Below are positions 7,105-16,187 of a stretch of 19,991 bases of DNA, one piece after another. The notes below the pieces were generated by a model. It was not told the origin of the DNA and did not search any database. It saw only the letters and a list, made by a program, of their open reading frames with translations. How positions within the stretch are numbered: position 1 is the stretch's first letter; the number at the start of each line of letters is the position of its first letter. The stretch spans positions 1 to 19,991 of the forward strand of contig CAKTSC010000006.1 in the NCBI GenBank assembly GCA_934597465.1, read 5' to 3'. The stretch is from an uncultured Dysosmobacter sp. (GTDB lineage Bacteria; Bacillota; Clostridia; Oscillospirales; Oscillospiraceae). The position numbers were made by a program, and so were the translations under genes.

Positions 7105-8778
7105 ATGTACGATCAGATCACCGCGTCGCTTTTCAAGCAGATGGTGCTCCACGGCGCCGCCTGCATCACCCGGGAGAAGCAGGCCATCAACGACCTCAAC
7201 GTCTTCCCCGTGCCGGACGGCGACACCGGCACCAATATGAGCATGACCCTGGCCGCCGCCGTGACGGAGCTCCAGCGCAAGGAACCCGAGACGGTGGACC
7301 AGGCCGCCTCCATTACCGCCAGCGCCCTCCTGCGGGGCGCCCGGGGCAACTCCGGCGTCATCCTCTCCCTCCTCTTCCGGGGCATCTCCAAGGGCCTGAA
7401 GGGCCACGAGAGCGCCGCCCCCGCGGCCTTTGCCGCCGCGCTGCAGGAGGGTGTCTCCTCCGCCTACAAGGCCGTGATGAAGCCCACCGAGGGCACCATC
7501 CTGACGGTCTCCCGCCTCGCCGCCAAGCGGGCGGTGGAGGCCGCCGCCGAGGGCGAGAGCCTGGAGGGCGTGCTGGAGGCCGCCATCGCCGAGGGCCACA
7601 TCGCCCTGAAGCAGACCATCGACATGAACCCCGTCCTGAAGAAGGCCGGGGTGGTGGACGCCGGCGGCAAGGGCTTCCTCCTGATCCTGGAGGGCATGCT
7701 GGCAGAGCTTCGCGGCGAACCCATGCCGGATCTGGGCGAGACCGCCGCCCCCGCCGCCAAGGCGGATTTCGCTGCCCTTTCCGCCGACGAGATCACCTTC
7801 GCCTTCGATACCGTCTTCATCGTCCGCAAGACCGTCCCCTGCTCCCTGGAGCCCTTCCGGGAGTTCCTGAACGGCATCGGCGACAGTCTCGTCATCGGCG
7901 AGGACGACGAGGCCTTCAAAGTCCACGTCCACACCAACACCCCCGGCGAGGCCCTCACCGAGGCTCAGAAGTACGGCACCCTGGAGCTGGCCAAGATCGA
8001 GAACATGCGCACCCAGGCGGAGGATCTCGCCGCCGGCCGCCACGTCCAGAGCACCGACGACCTGGAGGGCGAGGAGGATCACGGCCATCCCGCCCCTGCC
8101 GCCCCGGCGGAGCCGGAGAAGGACTACGGCTTCGTGGCCGTCTGCGCCGGCGAGGGCCTGGCCGCCCTCTTCCGGGACCTGGGCTGCGACGGCGTGGTCT
8201 CCGGCGGCCAGACCATGAACCCCTCCACCCAGAGCATCCTGGAAGTGGTGGAGAAGGTCAACGCCAAAACCGTTTTCATCCTGCCCAACAACGGCAACAT
8301 CATCATGGCCGCCCAGCAGTGCGCCCACCTGACGGAGAAGGAGATCATCGTCATCCCCTCCAAGACCGTCCCCCAGGGCATCACCGCCATGATGAACGCC
8401 GATTTCGAGTGCGGCGATCCCCAGGAGATGGCCCAGGCCATGACCGCCTCCCTCGCCACCGTCTCTACCGCCCAGATCACCTACGCCGCCCGGGACTCCG
8501 ACTTCGACGGCTTCGCCATCCGCCAGGGGGACTACCTGGCCCTGCAGGACGGCAAGCTCTTCGGCACGGATCCCGACGAGAACGCCCTGCTCCGTGCCCT
8601 GGCGGAGAACGCCGCCAAGTCCGACCCCAGCTTCCTCTCCCTCTACTACGGCGAGGATGTCACTGAGAAGGAGGCCGCCGCCGCCAGCGCCATCTTCCGG
8701 GAGGCCTGCCCCGGCGCCGAGCTCTCCGTCCTCTCCGGCGGCCAGCCCGTCTACTACTATATCATCTCCGTGGAGTAA
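7105..8778 (+). CDS. fakA: Fatty acid kinase subunit FakA (YloV, DAK2 domain protein)
   Basis: ATP-binding subunit of the FakA/FakB fatty acid kinase, which phosphorylates FakB-bound fatty acids for phospholipid synthesis. The 557 residues fit the family (about 550). The N-terminal DhaL/DAK2 domain (about 1-200) has PDGDTGTNM (37-45) with its Mg-binding aspartates and RGARGNSGVILS (78-88). A middle domain and a DegV-like C-terminal domain (about 310-557) follow. The start has a strong AAGGAGGA site. FakB is not in the window. The Asp23 partner upstream supports the YloV assignment, and a T6 terminator follows the stop. Confidence 0.93.
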   Translation: MYDQITASLFKQMVLHGAACITREKQAINDLNVFPVPDGDTGTNMSMTLAAAVTELQRKEPETVDQAASITASALLRGARGNSGVILSLLFRGISKGLKGHESAAPAAFAAALQEGVSSAYKAVMKPTEGTILTVSRLAAKRAVEAAAEGESLEGVLEAAIAEGHIALKQTIDMNPVLKKAGVVDAGGKGFLLILEGMLAELRGEPMPDLGETAAPAAKADFAALSADEITFAFDTVFIVRKTVPCSLEPFREFLNGIGDSLVIGEDDEAFKVHVHTNTPGEALTEAQKYGTLELAKIENMRTQAEDLAAGRHVQSTDDLEGEEDHGHPAPAAPAEPEKDYGFVAVCAGEGLAALFRDLGCDGVVSGGQTMNPSTQSILEVVEKVNAKTVFILPNNGNIIMAAQQCAHLTEKEIIVIPSKTVPQGITAMMNADFECGDPQEMAQAMTASLATVSTAQITYAARDSDFDGFAIRQGDYLALQDGKLFGTDPDENALLRALAENAAKSDPSFLSLYYGEDVTEKEAAAASAIFREACPGAELSVLSGGQPVYYYIISVE

Positions 8779-8784
8779 GACCCG

Positions 8785-8817
8785 CGAGGGGGAAGCGCCG
8801 CTTCCCCCTCGTTTTTT
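8785..8817 (+). terminator. Terminator of the asp23-fakA operon
   Basis: CGAGGGGGAAGC, loop GCC, GCTTCCCCCTCG, then TTTTTT: a perfect 12-bp intrinsic terminator starting 6 bp after the fakA stop. Confidence 0.93.
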
Positions 8818-8851
8818 ACCGTCCTCGCCCGCCGATGGCCGACGGCGAAAG

Positions 8852-8888
8852 AATGCCCCCGCGCACCGTTTCGGTGCGCGGGGGCATT
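8852..8888 (-). terminator. Terminator of the YcxB-like gene
   Basis: A perfect 17-bp stem (AATGCCCCCGCGCACCG and complement) with loop AAA when read minus, followed by a short T-containing tail. It lies between two convergent genes and belongs to the minus-strand one, since the plus-strand operon already has its own terminator. Confidence 0.8.
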
Positions 8889-8932
8889 TCTCTTCCTGTA
8901 CTGCCGGGCAGTCCCGGCGGCGCGGTCTCCGG

Positions 8933-9472
8933 TCATGCCAGGGGCTCCACGGGATCCTCCCGCTTGGCGTTCAGAAAGTTCCGGAGGGCCTCCGGGGTCG
9001 TATCCTTCAGGCCGCTCTTCTCCAGGATGTAGCCGTTGTAGGCGTTGATGTAAAAAAGGAACCGCTCTTCCGTCTCATAGATGACGCCGAACTGCTCATA
9101 GGGAAAGCTGGTGGACTTGCCCCGGTTGCTGATGACGATCTGGTTATCCTCAAAGCGGTAGTAGTTCCGGCGGGCATTCTCCGGCAGGCTCTTCATGGCC
9201 CGGCGGGCGTAGAAGTGGTAGAAGCTCACACCCATCCAGAAGACCTGCACCCCCAGAACAAGGCACAGCAGCGCCAGGGCCACCGTCACGATGTCCCAGT
9301 CCCCGGCCAGGAAGACCTGGCCCATATAGTAAACCCCGGCGGCGATCAGGGCCGCGCCGCCCAAAAGATAGCCCACCCGCAGCGCGAGATACCGTCCGCT
9401 GCCCATCCGGTGGGCCGCCGCCCGGTAGAACTCCTCCAGGGCCTCCAGGGTATAGGTGGTTTCCGCCGTCAT
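8933..9472 (-). CDS. YcxB-like membrane protein
   Basis: Two-helix membrane protein of 179 residues. Membrane segments lie at about 29-50 and 60-84, followed by a soluble C-terminal domain (about 100-160) with the FPYEQFGVIYETEERFLFYI pattern of YcxB-like proteins. The function is unknown. The open frame extends upstream into a hairpin, but the ATG at 9472 has GGGGAGGAAGGAG before it and yields a sensible N-terminus. It lies just downstream of the peptide transporter operon in the same direction and could be reached by read-through past the hairpin at 9502-9527. Confidence 0.8.
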   Translation of the reverse strand: MTAETTYTLEALEEFYRAAAHRMGSGRYLALRVGYLLGGAALIAAGVYYMGQVFLAGDWDIVTVALALLCLVLGVQVFWMGVSFYHFYARRAMKSLPENARRNYYRFEDNQIVISNRGKSTSFPYEQFGVIYETEERFLFYINAYNGYILEKSGLKDTTPEALRNFLNAKREDPVEPLA

Positions 9473-9501
9473 GGCCGCTCCTTCCTCCCCTTTTGGGGCA
9501 A

Positions 9502-9527
9502 GGCTCCCGGCGCGGACGCCGGGAGCC
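9502..9527 (-). terminator. Hairpin at the end of the transporter operon (terminator or attenuator)
   Basis: A perfect 11-bp stem (GGCTCCCGGCG and complement) with a 4-nt loop, 7 bp after the phosphatase-family stop. Reading minus it is followed by TTGCCCC, not by a T-run, so termination may be partial and feed the YcxB-like gene. Confidence 0.6.
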
Positions 9528-9534
9528 GTCAGGG

Positions 9535-10338
9535 TCACTTTCTGGGATAGACGCCGAAGTAGTGCATGATGTTCATGTCACGCTCCTCCTCGGTGCCGTG
9601 GTTGCCGTGGCCGATGACCTCGTCCACATGGCAGCCGTGGTCGGTGGCCCAGACTACCATGGAGTCGTGGCCGCTCCAGTGCTCCCGCACGGCGTCGGTG
9701 AGCTGGCGGAAAGCCTCGATGTGGTGGTGGAAAGCCGCCATGGCCTGCTCAGACTCCGGCACGGTGCGGTGCATCATGTCGTCATACTCCTGGTTGTAGA
9801 CCATGATGGCGTCGTACTTGTCCTGGGCGATGAGCTCCAGGGCCCGGGCCGTCACCTCGCCGTCATAGGGCTCGATGTAGTAGTCGATGTCCCGGTTCTG
9901 GTAGATCATGGCCATGCTGGAATGATCCACCGCCACCAGGGCCACCTTCTTGCCGCTGCGGGGCAGGGAGTCAAAGAGGGAATCCACGGTGATGACGGGC
10001 TTCATGTAGCCCCGGATGCCGTGCACCTCCGGCAGCACGCCGGTATACATACTGCCGAAGCACACCGGCGTCCAGGAGGGGCTCACAGTCTTCAGGGGCA
10101 GGGCCAGCTGGGTGGCCTTCAGCACGGGAGCCAGCTCCTCCGTGAACTTCTGGTACATCCACATGCCCATGCAGTCGGGGTTGTAGATGAGGAGGCGGTC
10201 GGCCTTGCGGCCCGCCAGTTCCCGCTCCACCAGATCCGCCACCATGGGGATGGGCTTGTCCGCCTGCCGGGGCGCCTCGGCGCCCATGGCAGCGGCGATG
10301 CTGGCGGCGAACTGGGTCATGGAAAGGGTGTTATACAT
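9535..10338 (-). CDS. Alkaline-phosphatase-superfamily hydrolase (phosphodiesterase/pyrophosphatase-like)
   Basis: Metal-dependent phospho- or sulfo-ester hydrolase of 267 residues, shorter than most of the superfamily. Motifs in order are an early metal Asp in YNPDCMG (D55) and SPSWTPVCFGSMYTGVLPE (86-104), which resembles the nucleophile Thr region of NPP-type enzymes (T90 is likely). Then come DDMMH (186-190), ATDHG (D233, H234) and GHGNHG (H244, H247). All metal ligands expected for a two-metal site appear present. No signal peptide is seen, so it acts in the cytoplasm. It follows the second ATPase gene by 12 bp with GAGGAGG before its ATG, as the last gene of the importer operon. This suggests it processes the imported compound. 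The substrate cannot be read from sequence. Confidence 0.82.
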   Translation of the reverse strand: MYNTLSMTQFAASIAAAMGAEAPRQADKPIPMVADLVERELAGRKADRLLIYNPDCMGMWMYQKFTEELAPVLKATQLALPLKTVSPSWTPVCFGSMYTGVLPEVHGIRGYMKPVITVDSLFDSLPRSGKKVALVAVDHSSMAMIYQNRDIDYYIEPYDGEVTARALELIAQDKYDAIMVYNQEYDDMMHRTVPESEQAMAAFHHHIEAFRQLTDAVREHWSGHDSMVVWATDHGCHVDEVIGHGNHGTEEERDMNIMHYFGVYPRK

Positions 10339-10350
10339 GGGTGCGCCTCC

Positions 10351-11328
10351 TCACTTTCCATACTGGTCGGCCACCATGTGGCAGGCCACAAAGTGATCCG
10401 GCATGATCTCCACGAGACCGGGGTTGGGCCGGTTGGGGCAGCTCTCCTGGCAGGCGTCGCAGCGCTTCAGAAAGCGGCACTGATCCGGCAGGTTCACAGG
10501 GGAGGTCACCTCGCCCCGGATGAGCTTGCGCTGGGGCTTCTCCTTCCCCACCACGGGCAGGGGGATGGCGGAGAGCAGGGCCTGGGTGTAGGGGTGGACG
10601 GGATTCGCGAAGATCTCGTCCGAGGGAGCCTTCTCCACCATCTGGCCCAGGTACATGACGGCGATATCGTCCGAGAAGTACTTGACCACACTGAGGTCGT
10701 GGGTGATGAAGATGTAGGTAAGGCCCATGTCCCGCTGCAGCTGCTTGAGGAGGTTCAGGATCTGGGCCTGGATGGACACGTCCAGGGCGGAGACGGGCTC
10801 GTCGCAGACGATGAGCTTGGGGTTCACCGCCAGGGCCCGGGCGATGCCGATGCGCTGGCGGCGGCCGCCGTCCAGCTCATGGGGATAGGCGTTGACGAAG
10901 CGCCGGGCAAGGCCCACGATGTCCATGAGCTCCAGGGTGCGCTTCTCGATCTCCGCCCGGCTGCCCAAGAGCTTATGCTCCCGGATGGGCTCGCTGATGA
11001 GCTGCATGATGCTCTGCCGGGGATCCAGCGAGGAGAAGGGATCCTGGAAGATCATCTGCATCTCGGTGCGCAGGGAGCGCATCTTGTGGCGGCTGTAATG
11101 GGTGATGTCCCGGCCGTCGAAGAGGATCTTGCCGTCGGTGGGCTCAATGAGCTTCAGGATGGTGCGGCCGGTGGTGGACTTGCCGCAGCCGGACTCGCCC
11201 ACGACGCCCAGGGTCTTGCCTTCCTCGATCTGGAAGCTGACGCCGTCCACCGCGTGGAGCTTGCCGCTGGGGGTATCAAAATACTTGGTGAGGTTCTGCA
11301 CCTCCAGAAGGATCTTTCTCTCAGCCAT
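10351..11328 (-). CDS. Peptide-type ABC transporter ATP-binding protein (OppF/DppF)
   Basis: Second ATPase of the importer, 325 residues. Walker A is GESGCGKST (44-52), the Q-loop glutamine is near 95, Walker B ends CDEP (E177) and the switch histidine is H210. The ABC signature is LDGGR (152-156) instead of LSGGQ. The C-terminal oligopeptide-transporter extension carries four cysteines (C284, C290, C293, C297), as expected in this family, which can hold an Fe-S cluster. The gene overlaps the end of the first ATPase gene by 8 bp, and its ribosome binding site (GAGGAGGA) lies within that gene. Peptide, nickel and glutathione importers share this layout, so no substrate-specific name is given. 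Confidence 0.94.
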   Translation of the reverse strand: MAERKILLEVQNLTKYFDTPSGKLHAVDGVSFQIEEGKTLGVVGESGCGKSTTGRTILKLIEPTDGKILFDGRDITHYSRHKMRSLRTEMQMIFQDPFSSLDPRQSIMQLISEPIREHKLLGSRAEIEKRTLELMDIVGLARRFVNAYPHELDGGRRQRIGIARALAVNPKLIVCDEPVSALDVSIQAQILNLLKQLQRDMGLTYIFITHDLSVVKYFSDDIAVMYLGQMVEKAPSDEIFANPVHPYTQALLSAIPLPVVGKEKPQRKLIRGEVTSPVNLPDQCRFLKRCDACQESCPNRPNPGLVEIMPDHFVACHMVADQYGK

Positions 11329-12355
11329 TCTGATTCCTCCTCAGCCGGAAGTTGGGATCGTCATAGGCGGCGCAGGCAACGAAGTGGTTGCCCCGCACCG
11401 GCCGCAGCTCCGGCACCGCCTGGCGGCAGGCGTCGGTGGCGTAGGGGCAGCGCTCGGCGAAGGTGCAGCCCTGGGGCAGGTTCATGGGATCGGGCATCAG
11501 GCCCTTGATGGGCACCAGCTCCTCGCCCCGCTGCTTCAGGTTGGGCAGGGAGTCGAAGAGGCCCTCGGTATAGGGGTGGCGGGTGTTGTTGAAGACCTCG
11601 TCGGCGGAGCCGATCTCCACCACGCGGCCGGCGTACATCACGGCCACATCGTCGCAGACCTCCGCCACCACACCCAGATCGTGGGTGATGAGGAGCATGG
11701 ACATGTGGTTCTTCTCGATGAGCTCCTTCATCAGGGTCAGCACCTGGGCCTGGATGGTCACATCCAGAGCGGTGGTGGGCTCGTCGGCGATGAGGAGATC
11801 CGGCTGGCAGGCCAGGGCGATGGCGATGACTACCCGCTGCTTCATGCCGCCGGAGAACTGGTGGGGGTAATCATAGGCCCGGCTCTCGGCGATGCCCACG
11901 GTCTGCAGCATCTCCTTGGCCTTCTCCATGGCCTCCTTGGGCCCGATGTTCTGGTGGAGCTGGATGCTCTCGGCGATCTGCTTGCCCACGGGGATCACGG
12001 GGTTCAGGGCCGTCATGGGATCCTGGAAGATCATGGCCACGTCGTTGCCGCGCATATCCTCCAGCTCCCGGTCGGACATCTGCAGCACGTTCCGGCCCTT
12101 CACCAGGATCTCGCCGCCCTTGATGACGCCGGGCGGGTTGGGGACAAGGTTCAGGACACTCATGGCGGTGGTGGTCTTCCCGGCGCCGGTCTCGCCCACG
12201 AGACCCAGCGTCCGCTCCCGGCCCAGGCTCAGGCTCAGGCCGTTGACCGCCTCCACGCAGCCGTCGTCCGTCTCATAGTGGACGATGAGATCCCGGATGT
12301 CCAGCACCTCCTGGGTCTCCTCGGCGGGAGTTGCATTCATCATATTCTCAGCCAT
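11321..12355 (-). CDS. Peptide-type ABC transporter ATP-binding protein (OppD/DppD)
   Basis: First ATPase of the importer, 344 residues. Walker A is GETGAGKTT (54-62), the signature is FSGGM (167-171) and Walker B ends IADEP (189-193). A C-terminal Cys-containing extension ([15 protein letters not shown]) is characteristic of the OppD/DppD branch. The ATG is preceded by GAGAGG and lies 10 bp after the permease stop. It pairs with the next gene to form the heterodimeric motor on the cytoplasmic side. Confidence 0.95.
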   Translation of the reverse strand: MAENMMNATPAEETQEVLDIRDLIVHYETDDGCVEAVNGLSLSLGRERTLGLVGETGAGKTTTAMSVLNLVPNPPGVIKGGEILVKGRNVLQMSDRELEDMRGNDVAMIFQDPMTALNPVIPVGKQIAESIQLHQNIGPKEAMEKAKEMLQTVGIAESRAYDYPHQFSGGMKQRVVIAIALACQPDLLIADEPTTALDVTIQAQVLTLMKELIEKNHMSMLLITHDLGVVAEVCDDVAVMYAGRVVEIGSADEVFNNTRHPYTEGLFDSLPNLKQRGEELVPIKGLMPDPMNLPQGCTFAERCPYATDACRQAVPELRPVRGNHFVACAAYDDPNFRLRRNQNG

Positions 12356-12365
12356 TTTGCACCTC

Positions 12366-13259
12366 TCACTTCTTCAGCTTGGGATCCAGCGCGTCCCGCA
12401 GGCCGTCGCCCAGCAGGTTCAGCGCCAGAACGGTGAACATGATGGCAAGACCCGGGAAAACGCACATCCAGCCGCAGTTGCGGATCTCACCCCGGGCGTC
12501 GGAGAGCATGGCGCCCCACTCCGGCATGGGAGAGGGGATGCCCACACCCAGGAAGCTCAGGGAGGAGGCCGCGATGATGGTGGAACCGATGGACAGCGTC
12601 ACCTGCACGATGATGGGGCTCAGGCAGTTGGGGATGATGTGCCGCAGGATGATCTTCCAGGTGGGCAGGCCCATGGCGTTGGCGGACTCGATGTACTCCT
12701 GCCCCCGGATGGTCATGACCTGGGCCCGGGTGATCCGGGCAAAGCTGGAGGCGGAGCTGATGGCCAGGGCGATCAGCAGGTTCACGGTGCTGGTGCCCAG
12801 CACGGAGACGATGACCGTAGCGGTCATGATGTTGGGGATGGAGTAGAGGATGTCGTTGGCGCGCATGACCAGCTGGTCGATGACACCGCCGTAGAATCCG
12901 GCCAGGGCGCCCAGGATCATGCCCACCACCAGGCCCAGCATCACGCTGCCGACGCCGATGATCAGGGAGTAGCGGGCGCCGTAGAGCACCCGGGCGAAGA
13001 TGTCGCGGCCCATGGTGTCCGTGCCGAACCAGTGGGCGGCGGAGGGGGGCTGGCGGCTGTCGGAGGCCACCATCCGGACGATGTCCAGATCATAGTCATA
13101 CAGGAAGCCCGCGGCCACGGCCGCGCCCACCAGCACCACGATGAAGATCATGCCCACCACGGCGCCCTTGTTCTTCAGCAGGCGGTGCCAGGTCATCTGG
13201 GCCATGGAGCGGCCGTGCACCTGATTCTCCAGCGGAGAGTTCACTTTTGCTTTCGTCAT
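12366..13259 (-). CDS. Peptide-type ABC transporter permease (OppC/DppC)
   Basis: Inner permease subunit of 297 residues with an N-terminal OppC-type segment (first helix near [15 protein letters not shown]). The BPD transporter domain follows, with the ATPase-docking EAA loop seen as [17 protein letters not shown]. About six membrane helices are apparent. The ATG at 13259 is preferred over a GTG at 13268 because AAGAGG is spaced 8 nt from it. It overlaps the previous permease's stop region, with only a few bases between. Confidence 0.95.
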   Translation of the reverse strand: MTKAKVNSPLENQVHGRSMAQMTWHRLLKNKGAVVGMIFIVVLVGAAVAAGFLYDYDLDIVRMVASDSRQPPSAAHWFGTDTMGRDIFARVLYGARYSLIIGVGSVMLGLVVGMILGALAGFYGGVIDQLVMRANDILYSIPNIMTATVIVSVLGTSTVNLLIALAISSASSFARITRAQVMTIRGQEYIESANAMGLPTWKIILRHIIPNCLSPIIVQVTLSIGSTIIAASSLSFLGVGIPSPMPEWGAMLSDARGEIRNCGWMCVFPGLAIMFTVLALNLLGDGLRDALDPKLKK

Positions 13260-13264
13260 GGCGC

Positions 13265-14200
13265 TCACCTCTTCTTGGAATACTGGGCCTTAATGCGGGG
13301 ATCGCAGTAGGCGTAAAGGATATCCACCGCCAGGTTGATGAAGGCCATCAGCACGCAGCAGAGGATGATGGAACCCGTGACCATGGGGGTATCCCGCTTG
13401 GAGATGGAGTCAAAGACCAGGCGGCCGATACCCGGCATGCTGAAGACGGTCTCCGCCAGGGCGGAGCCGGTCATCACCAGGCTGAACTGCATACCCACGG
13501 CGGTGACGATGGGGATCATGGCGTTGCGCAGGCCGTGGTAGAAGATGACCCGCCGGCGGGAGGCGCCCTTGGCCTTGGCGGTGGTCATGTAGTCCTGCCG
13601 GATCACGTCCAGCATGGCGGAACGGGTGGTGCGGGTGATGAGGGCGGCAAGGCCGTAGCCCACGGTCAATGCTGGCATGATGTAGCACTTCCAGCTGTCC
13701 GCGCCGCCGGAGGGCAGCCAGCTCAGCTTCAGCGAAAACAGCAGCATCAGCATCAAGCCCAGCCAGAAGTTGGGCATGGACACGCCGAAAAGGGCGAATA
13801 CCATGCCTGTGGTATCCTTCCAGCTGTTTTGATGGATGGCCGTATAGATTCCTAAGGGAATTGCGATGAGGCAAGCGATGATCAGGGCGCTGCCGCCCAG
13901 CTTGATGGTCAGGGACAGGCGGGACATGAAGGTGTCGAACACGTCCAGCCCGCTCTTATAGGAGGTGCCCATGTCGCCCTGAACCATACCCAGGACGTAG
14001 CGGCCATAGCGGACAAGGAAGGGGTCGTTGAGACCCAGATAGTCCCGCATGGCGTCCTTCTCCTCGGTGGTGGCATTCTCCGGCAGGATGGAATCCACCG
14101 GGTCACCGCCGGCCAGATCCATGGCCCAGAAGATGAGGAGGGACGTCAGAAGGACGGTGGGGATCATCAGGAGCAGTCTCTTTAAGATGTAACGAAGCAT
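13265..14200 (-). CDS. Peptide-type ABC transporter permease (OppB/DppB)
   Basis: Permease subunit of 311 residues beginning MLRYILKRLLLMIPTVLL, the standard DppB/OppB N-terminus and first helix. A periplasm-side loop with the GDPV segment follows, then the BPD domain with the docking loop DYMTTAKAKGASRRRVIF. An upstream in-frame ATG at 14293 would read through the intercistronic hairpin. The ATG at 14200 has AAGGAG upstream and is used. It follows the binding-protein gene after a 147-bp gap. Confidence 0.95.
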   Translation of the reverse strand: MLRYILKRLLLMIPTVLLTSLLIFWAMDLAGGDPVDSILPENATTEEKDAMRDYLGLNDPFLVRYGRYVLGMVQGDMGTSYKSGLDVFDTFMSRLSLTIKLGGSALIIACLIAIPLGIYTAIHQNSWKDTTGMVFALFGVSMPNFWLGLMLMLLFSLKLSWLPSGGADSWKCYIMPALTVGYGLAALITRTTRSAMLDVIRQDYMTTAKAKGASRRRVIFYHGLRNAMIPIVTAVGMQFSLVMTGSALAETVFSMPGIGRLVFDSISKRDTPMVTGSIILCCVLMAFINLAVDILYAYCDPRIKAQYSKKR

Positions 14201-14265
14201 ACCAATATCTCCTTCAACCGTGCAGCGGACGCTGCGGGGGATCGGCGGGCGCTGCCCGCGGGAAG

Positions 14266-14308
14266 CGCGGAGGAGGGCCGAACGGGATGCCATTCGGCCC
14301 TCTCCGCG
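14266..14308 (-). repeat. Intercistronic stem-loop between binding-protein and permease genes
   Basis: CGCGGAGGAGGGCCGAA (14266-14282) pairs with TTCGGCCCTCTCCGCG (14293-14308) with one bulge. Smaller dyads (GGGCAGCGCCC-like, GCAGCGTCCGCTGC) follow before the permease. No T-run follows. Hairpins in this position often stabilise the upstream binding-protein mRNA and reduce downstream expression. Confidence 0.7.
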
Positions 14309-14347
14309 AATGCTAGTTCATGCGCTGAAAGGGGGATCTTCCTGGGA

Positions 14348-15934
14348 TCAGCCCAGCTTCACATAGGCGTGGCTCCAGACATGGTTGCCGCCGCCGAAGA
14401 GGTAGGTGCCTTCCAGGTTCTTGTTGTAAGCGATGACCAGATCGGGGACATACAGGGGCACCTGGGGAACCAGCTCCACCATGTAGTTCTGGAGGTCATG
14501 GCTCTCCTGCAGACGGGTGTCGACGTCCTTCTCCACGATGATCTTGTCGGCCATCTCGTCCACGTAGCTGTCGCTCAGGTGATGATAGTTGGTGGGATAG
14601 TCGGTGTAGAAGAGCTCACGGTAGACCTCGTCCAGACGGGTGATGGCGTTCCAGCGCCACAGGAACATATCCTGGTTGCCGCTGCCGCACTCGGTCTTCA
14701 GGGTGGCCTCGTCGAAGGACTTGATGTTGACCTCGATGCCGATCTCCTTCAGGTTGGCCTGGATGATGGGGGCGATGGTCTTGTAGGGATCGGTGGTAGC
14801 GGCGTAGAGATCCACGCTCAGCTGGCCGGGCTCATAGCCGGCCTGGGCCAGCAGCTCCTTGGCGCGGTCAACGTCATAGGTGTAGCCGCCCTCGACCTCG
14901 TCGTTGTCCAGGAAGGACCACATGCCGCGGTTGAGCACGGTGGTCTGGGACTTGCCGCGGCCGCCCAGAACGATCTGGATGATGCCTTCCTTGTCGATGG
15001 CGCAGGCCACGGCCTGACGCAGGGTCTTGTTGTCAAAGGGAGCCTTGGAGCAGTTGAAGCCCATGTAGAAGAGGCGGGTACCGGCCTGGGTGTGCAGGGT
15101 CAGGTTGGGATCGCTCTCCAGGTACTCCAGCTGGGTGGCGGGAGGATCGATGCAGACGTCGATCTCGCCGTTCTGCAGGGCGATAACGCGCTGAGCGGCC
15201 TCCAGCATGGGCTTGAAGATGATCTCATCGGCCATGCCGGGATCGTCGCCCCAGTAGTTCTCGTTGCGAACCCACTTGGAGTACTGACCCTCGACCCAGC
15301 TGTCAAACTTGTACTGGCCGGAGCCCACGAGCCAGGGCTCTTTGTTGCTCTCGTCTTCCCAAGCGGCCTTGGACTGGATGGACAGGGGGCAACCCATGAA
15401 AACGTCGATGATCTCGTTAGAGTACTGGGTGGTGGTGACCTGGACGGTATAGGGATCCAGAGCCTCCACAGAGACGACCTGCTTGAAGTTGCCGGAAACA
15501 CGGCTGACTTCGGGATCGTCGCTCATAGCCATCTCAAAGGTGAAGACCACGTCGTCGGCGGTCAGGGGCTCACCGGTGCTGAAGGTGGCGTTCTCCACCA
15601 GGTGGAACACCAGGTGGTTGTCATCCGTCCACTCCCAGGAGGAGGCCAGAGAGGGGTTCTTCTCATTGGTCACGTTGTCCAGGGAGACCAGACGCTGATG
15701 GGTCAGAGCAAAGCAGTTGTTGTTGATCTGATCGTTCTGCAGCAGGGGGTTGAGCTGGTTGATGTCCTGGGCGGTGCCGACGATGAGATCCTTCTTGACG
15801 CCGGGGATGCTGCCTTCCTCACCGGAAACGGGAGCAGCGCTGCCGGAGCCGGCGGGGGTCTGGTTCCCGCCGCCGCAGGCGGCCAGGGTGAAGACCATCG
15901 TCAGGCAGAGTAAGAGCGCGAGAAACTTCTTCAT
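14348..15934 (-). CDS. Peptide-type ABC transporter substrate-binding lipoprotein (SBP family 5)
   Basis: Extracytoplasmic solute receptor of 528 residues, length typical of OppA/DppA-like proteins. It has a signal peptide with a lipobox LAAC (lipidated C20), then a Gly/Ser/Pro-rich linker (21-45). The mature SBP_bac_5 domain starts near DLIVGTAQDINQLNPL. Other family segments include EPLTADDVVFTFEMA, LVGSGQYKFDSW and KTLRQAVACAIDKE. The ATG is preceded by GAAGGAG. It is the first gene of the operon. The ligand is unknown, since binding residues in this family do not predict it by eye. Confidence 0.95.
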   Translation of the reverse strand: MKKFLALLLCLTMVFTLAACGGGNQTPAGSGSAAPVSGEEGSIPGVKKDLIVGTAQDINQLNPLLQNDQINNNCFALTHQRLVSLDNVTNEKNPSLASSWEWTDDNHLVFHLVENATFSTGEPLTADDVVFTFEMAMSDDPEVSRVSGNFKQVVSVEALDPYTVQVTTTQYSNEIIDVFMGCPLSIQSKAAWEDESNKEPWLVGSGQYKFDSWVEGQYSKWVRNENYWGDDPGMADEIIFKPMLEAAQRVIALQNGEIDVCIDPPATQLEYLESDPNLTLHTQAGTRLFYMGFNCSKAPFDNKTLRQAVACAIDKEGIIQIVLGGRGKSQTTVLNRGMWSFLDNDEVEGGYTYDVDRAKELLAQAGYEPGQLSVDLYAATTDPYKTIAPIIQANLKEIGIEVNIKSFDEATLKTECGSGNQDMFLWRWNAITRLDEVYRELFYTDYPTNYHHLSDSYVDEMADKIIVEKDVDTRLQESHDLQNYMVELVPQVPLYVPDLVIAYNKNLEGTYLFGGGNHVWSHAYVKLG

Positions 15935-16111
15935 GTCTTCTTCTCCTTCAATTTTTTTAATAAAACGCGGGAGCCCGCGTTCTATCCCTCAGTCAGCGGG
16001 AGGCAGCCTTCGTTCCAGCTTATTTCTTCCTTCTCCTCCGCTACTATATAAAAAGTGCGGAGATCCGTGAAAGCCCATGGAAAAACCAGGCTTTTCTCCC
16101 CATCAGATTAT
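15935..16111 (-). promoter_or_regulatory. Leader of the transporter operon with a terminator-like hairpin
   Basis: About 175 nt separate the proposed promoter from the lipoprotein start. AACGCGGG-AG-CCCGCGTT (15964-15981) lies about 30 nt before the start and, reading minus, is followed by TTATT, so it resembles a weak attenuator. A second, poor promoter (TTTCAC, 16 bp, TATATA at 16045-16050) is also present. No known riboswitch signature was recognised. Confidence 0.4.
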
Positions 16112-16120
16112 ATTATATCA
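16112..16120 (-). promoter_or_regulatory. Extended -10 promoter upstream of the transporter operon
   Basis: Reading minus, TGATATAAT gives a TGn-extended consensus -10 (TATAAT at 16112-16117), with a second overlapping TATAAT at 16107-16112. The matching -35 (TGGGAA at 17 bp) is poor, so activation by a bound factor or reliance on the TG extension is likely. Confidence 0.55.
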
Positions 16121-16187
16121 TAGTTTTCGGCCTTTTCCCAGTCCCCCGGAGCAAATCTTTTTCCCGGGCCGGAGGGTCTCTCCGTCA

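Noticed and set aside
9493..11508. 671-codon open frame on the plus strand
   Set aside because: It runs antisense across the YcxB-like start, the phosphatase-family gene and the OppF gene. Low-complexity Gly/Val/His/Leu composition and lack of a ribosome binding site show it to be a codon-bias shadow.
14369..15913. 514-codon plus-strand frame
   Set aside because: Exact antisense of the binding lipoprotein gene.
15955..16010. T-box-like stretch (GGGATAGAACGCGGGC) in the transporter leader
   Set aside because: It lacks the GGTGGNACCGCG core, the leader is too short for a specifier stem, and the neighbouring genes are not amino-acid or tRNA-synthetase genes.
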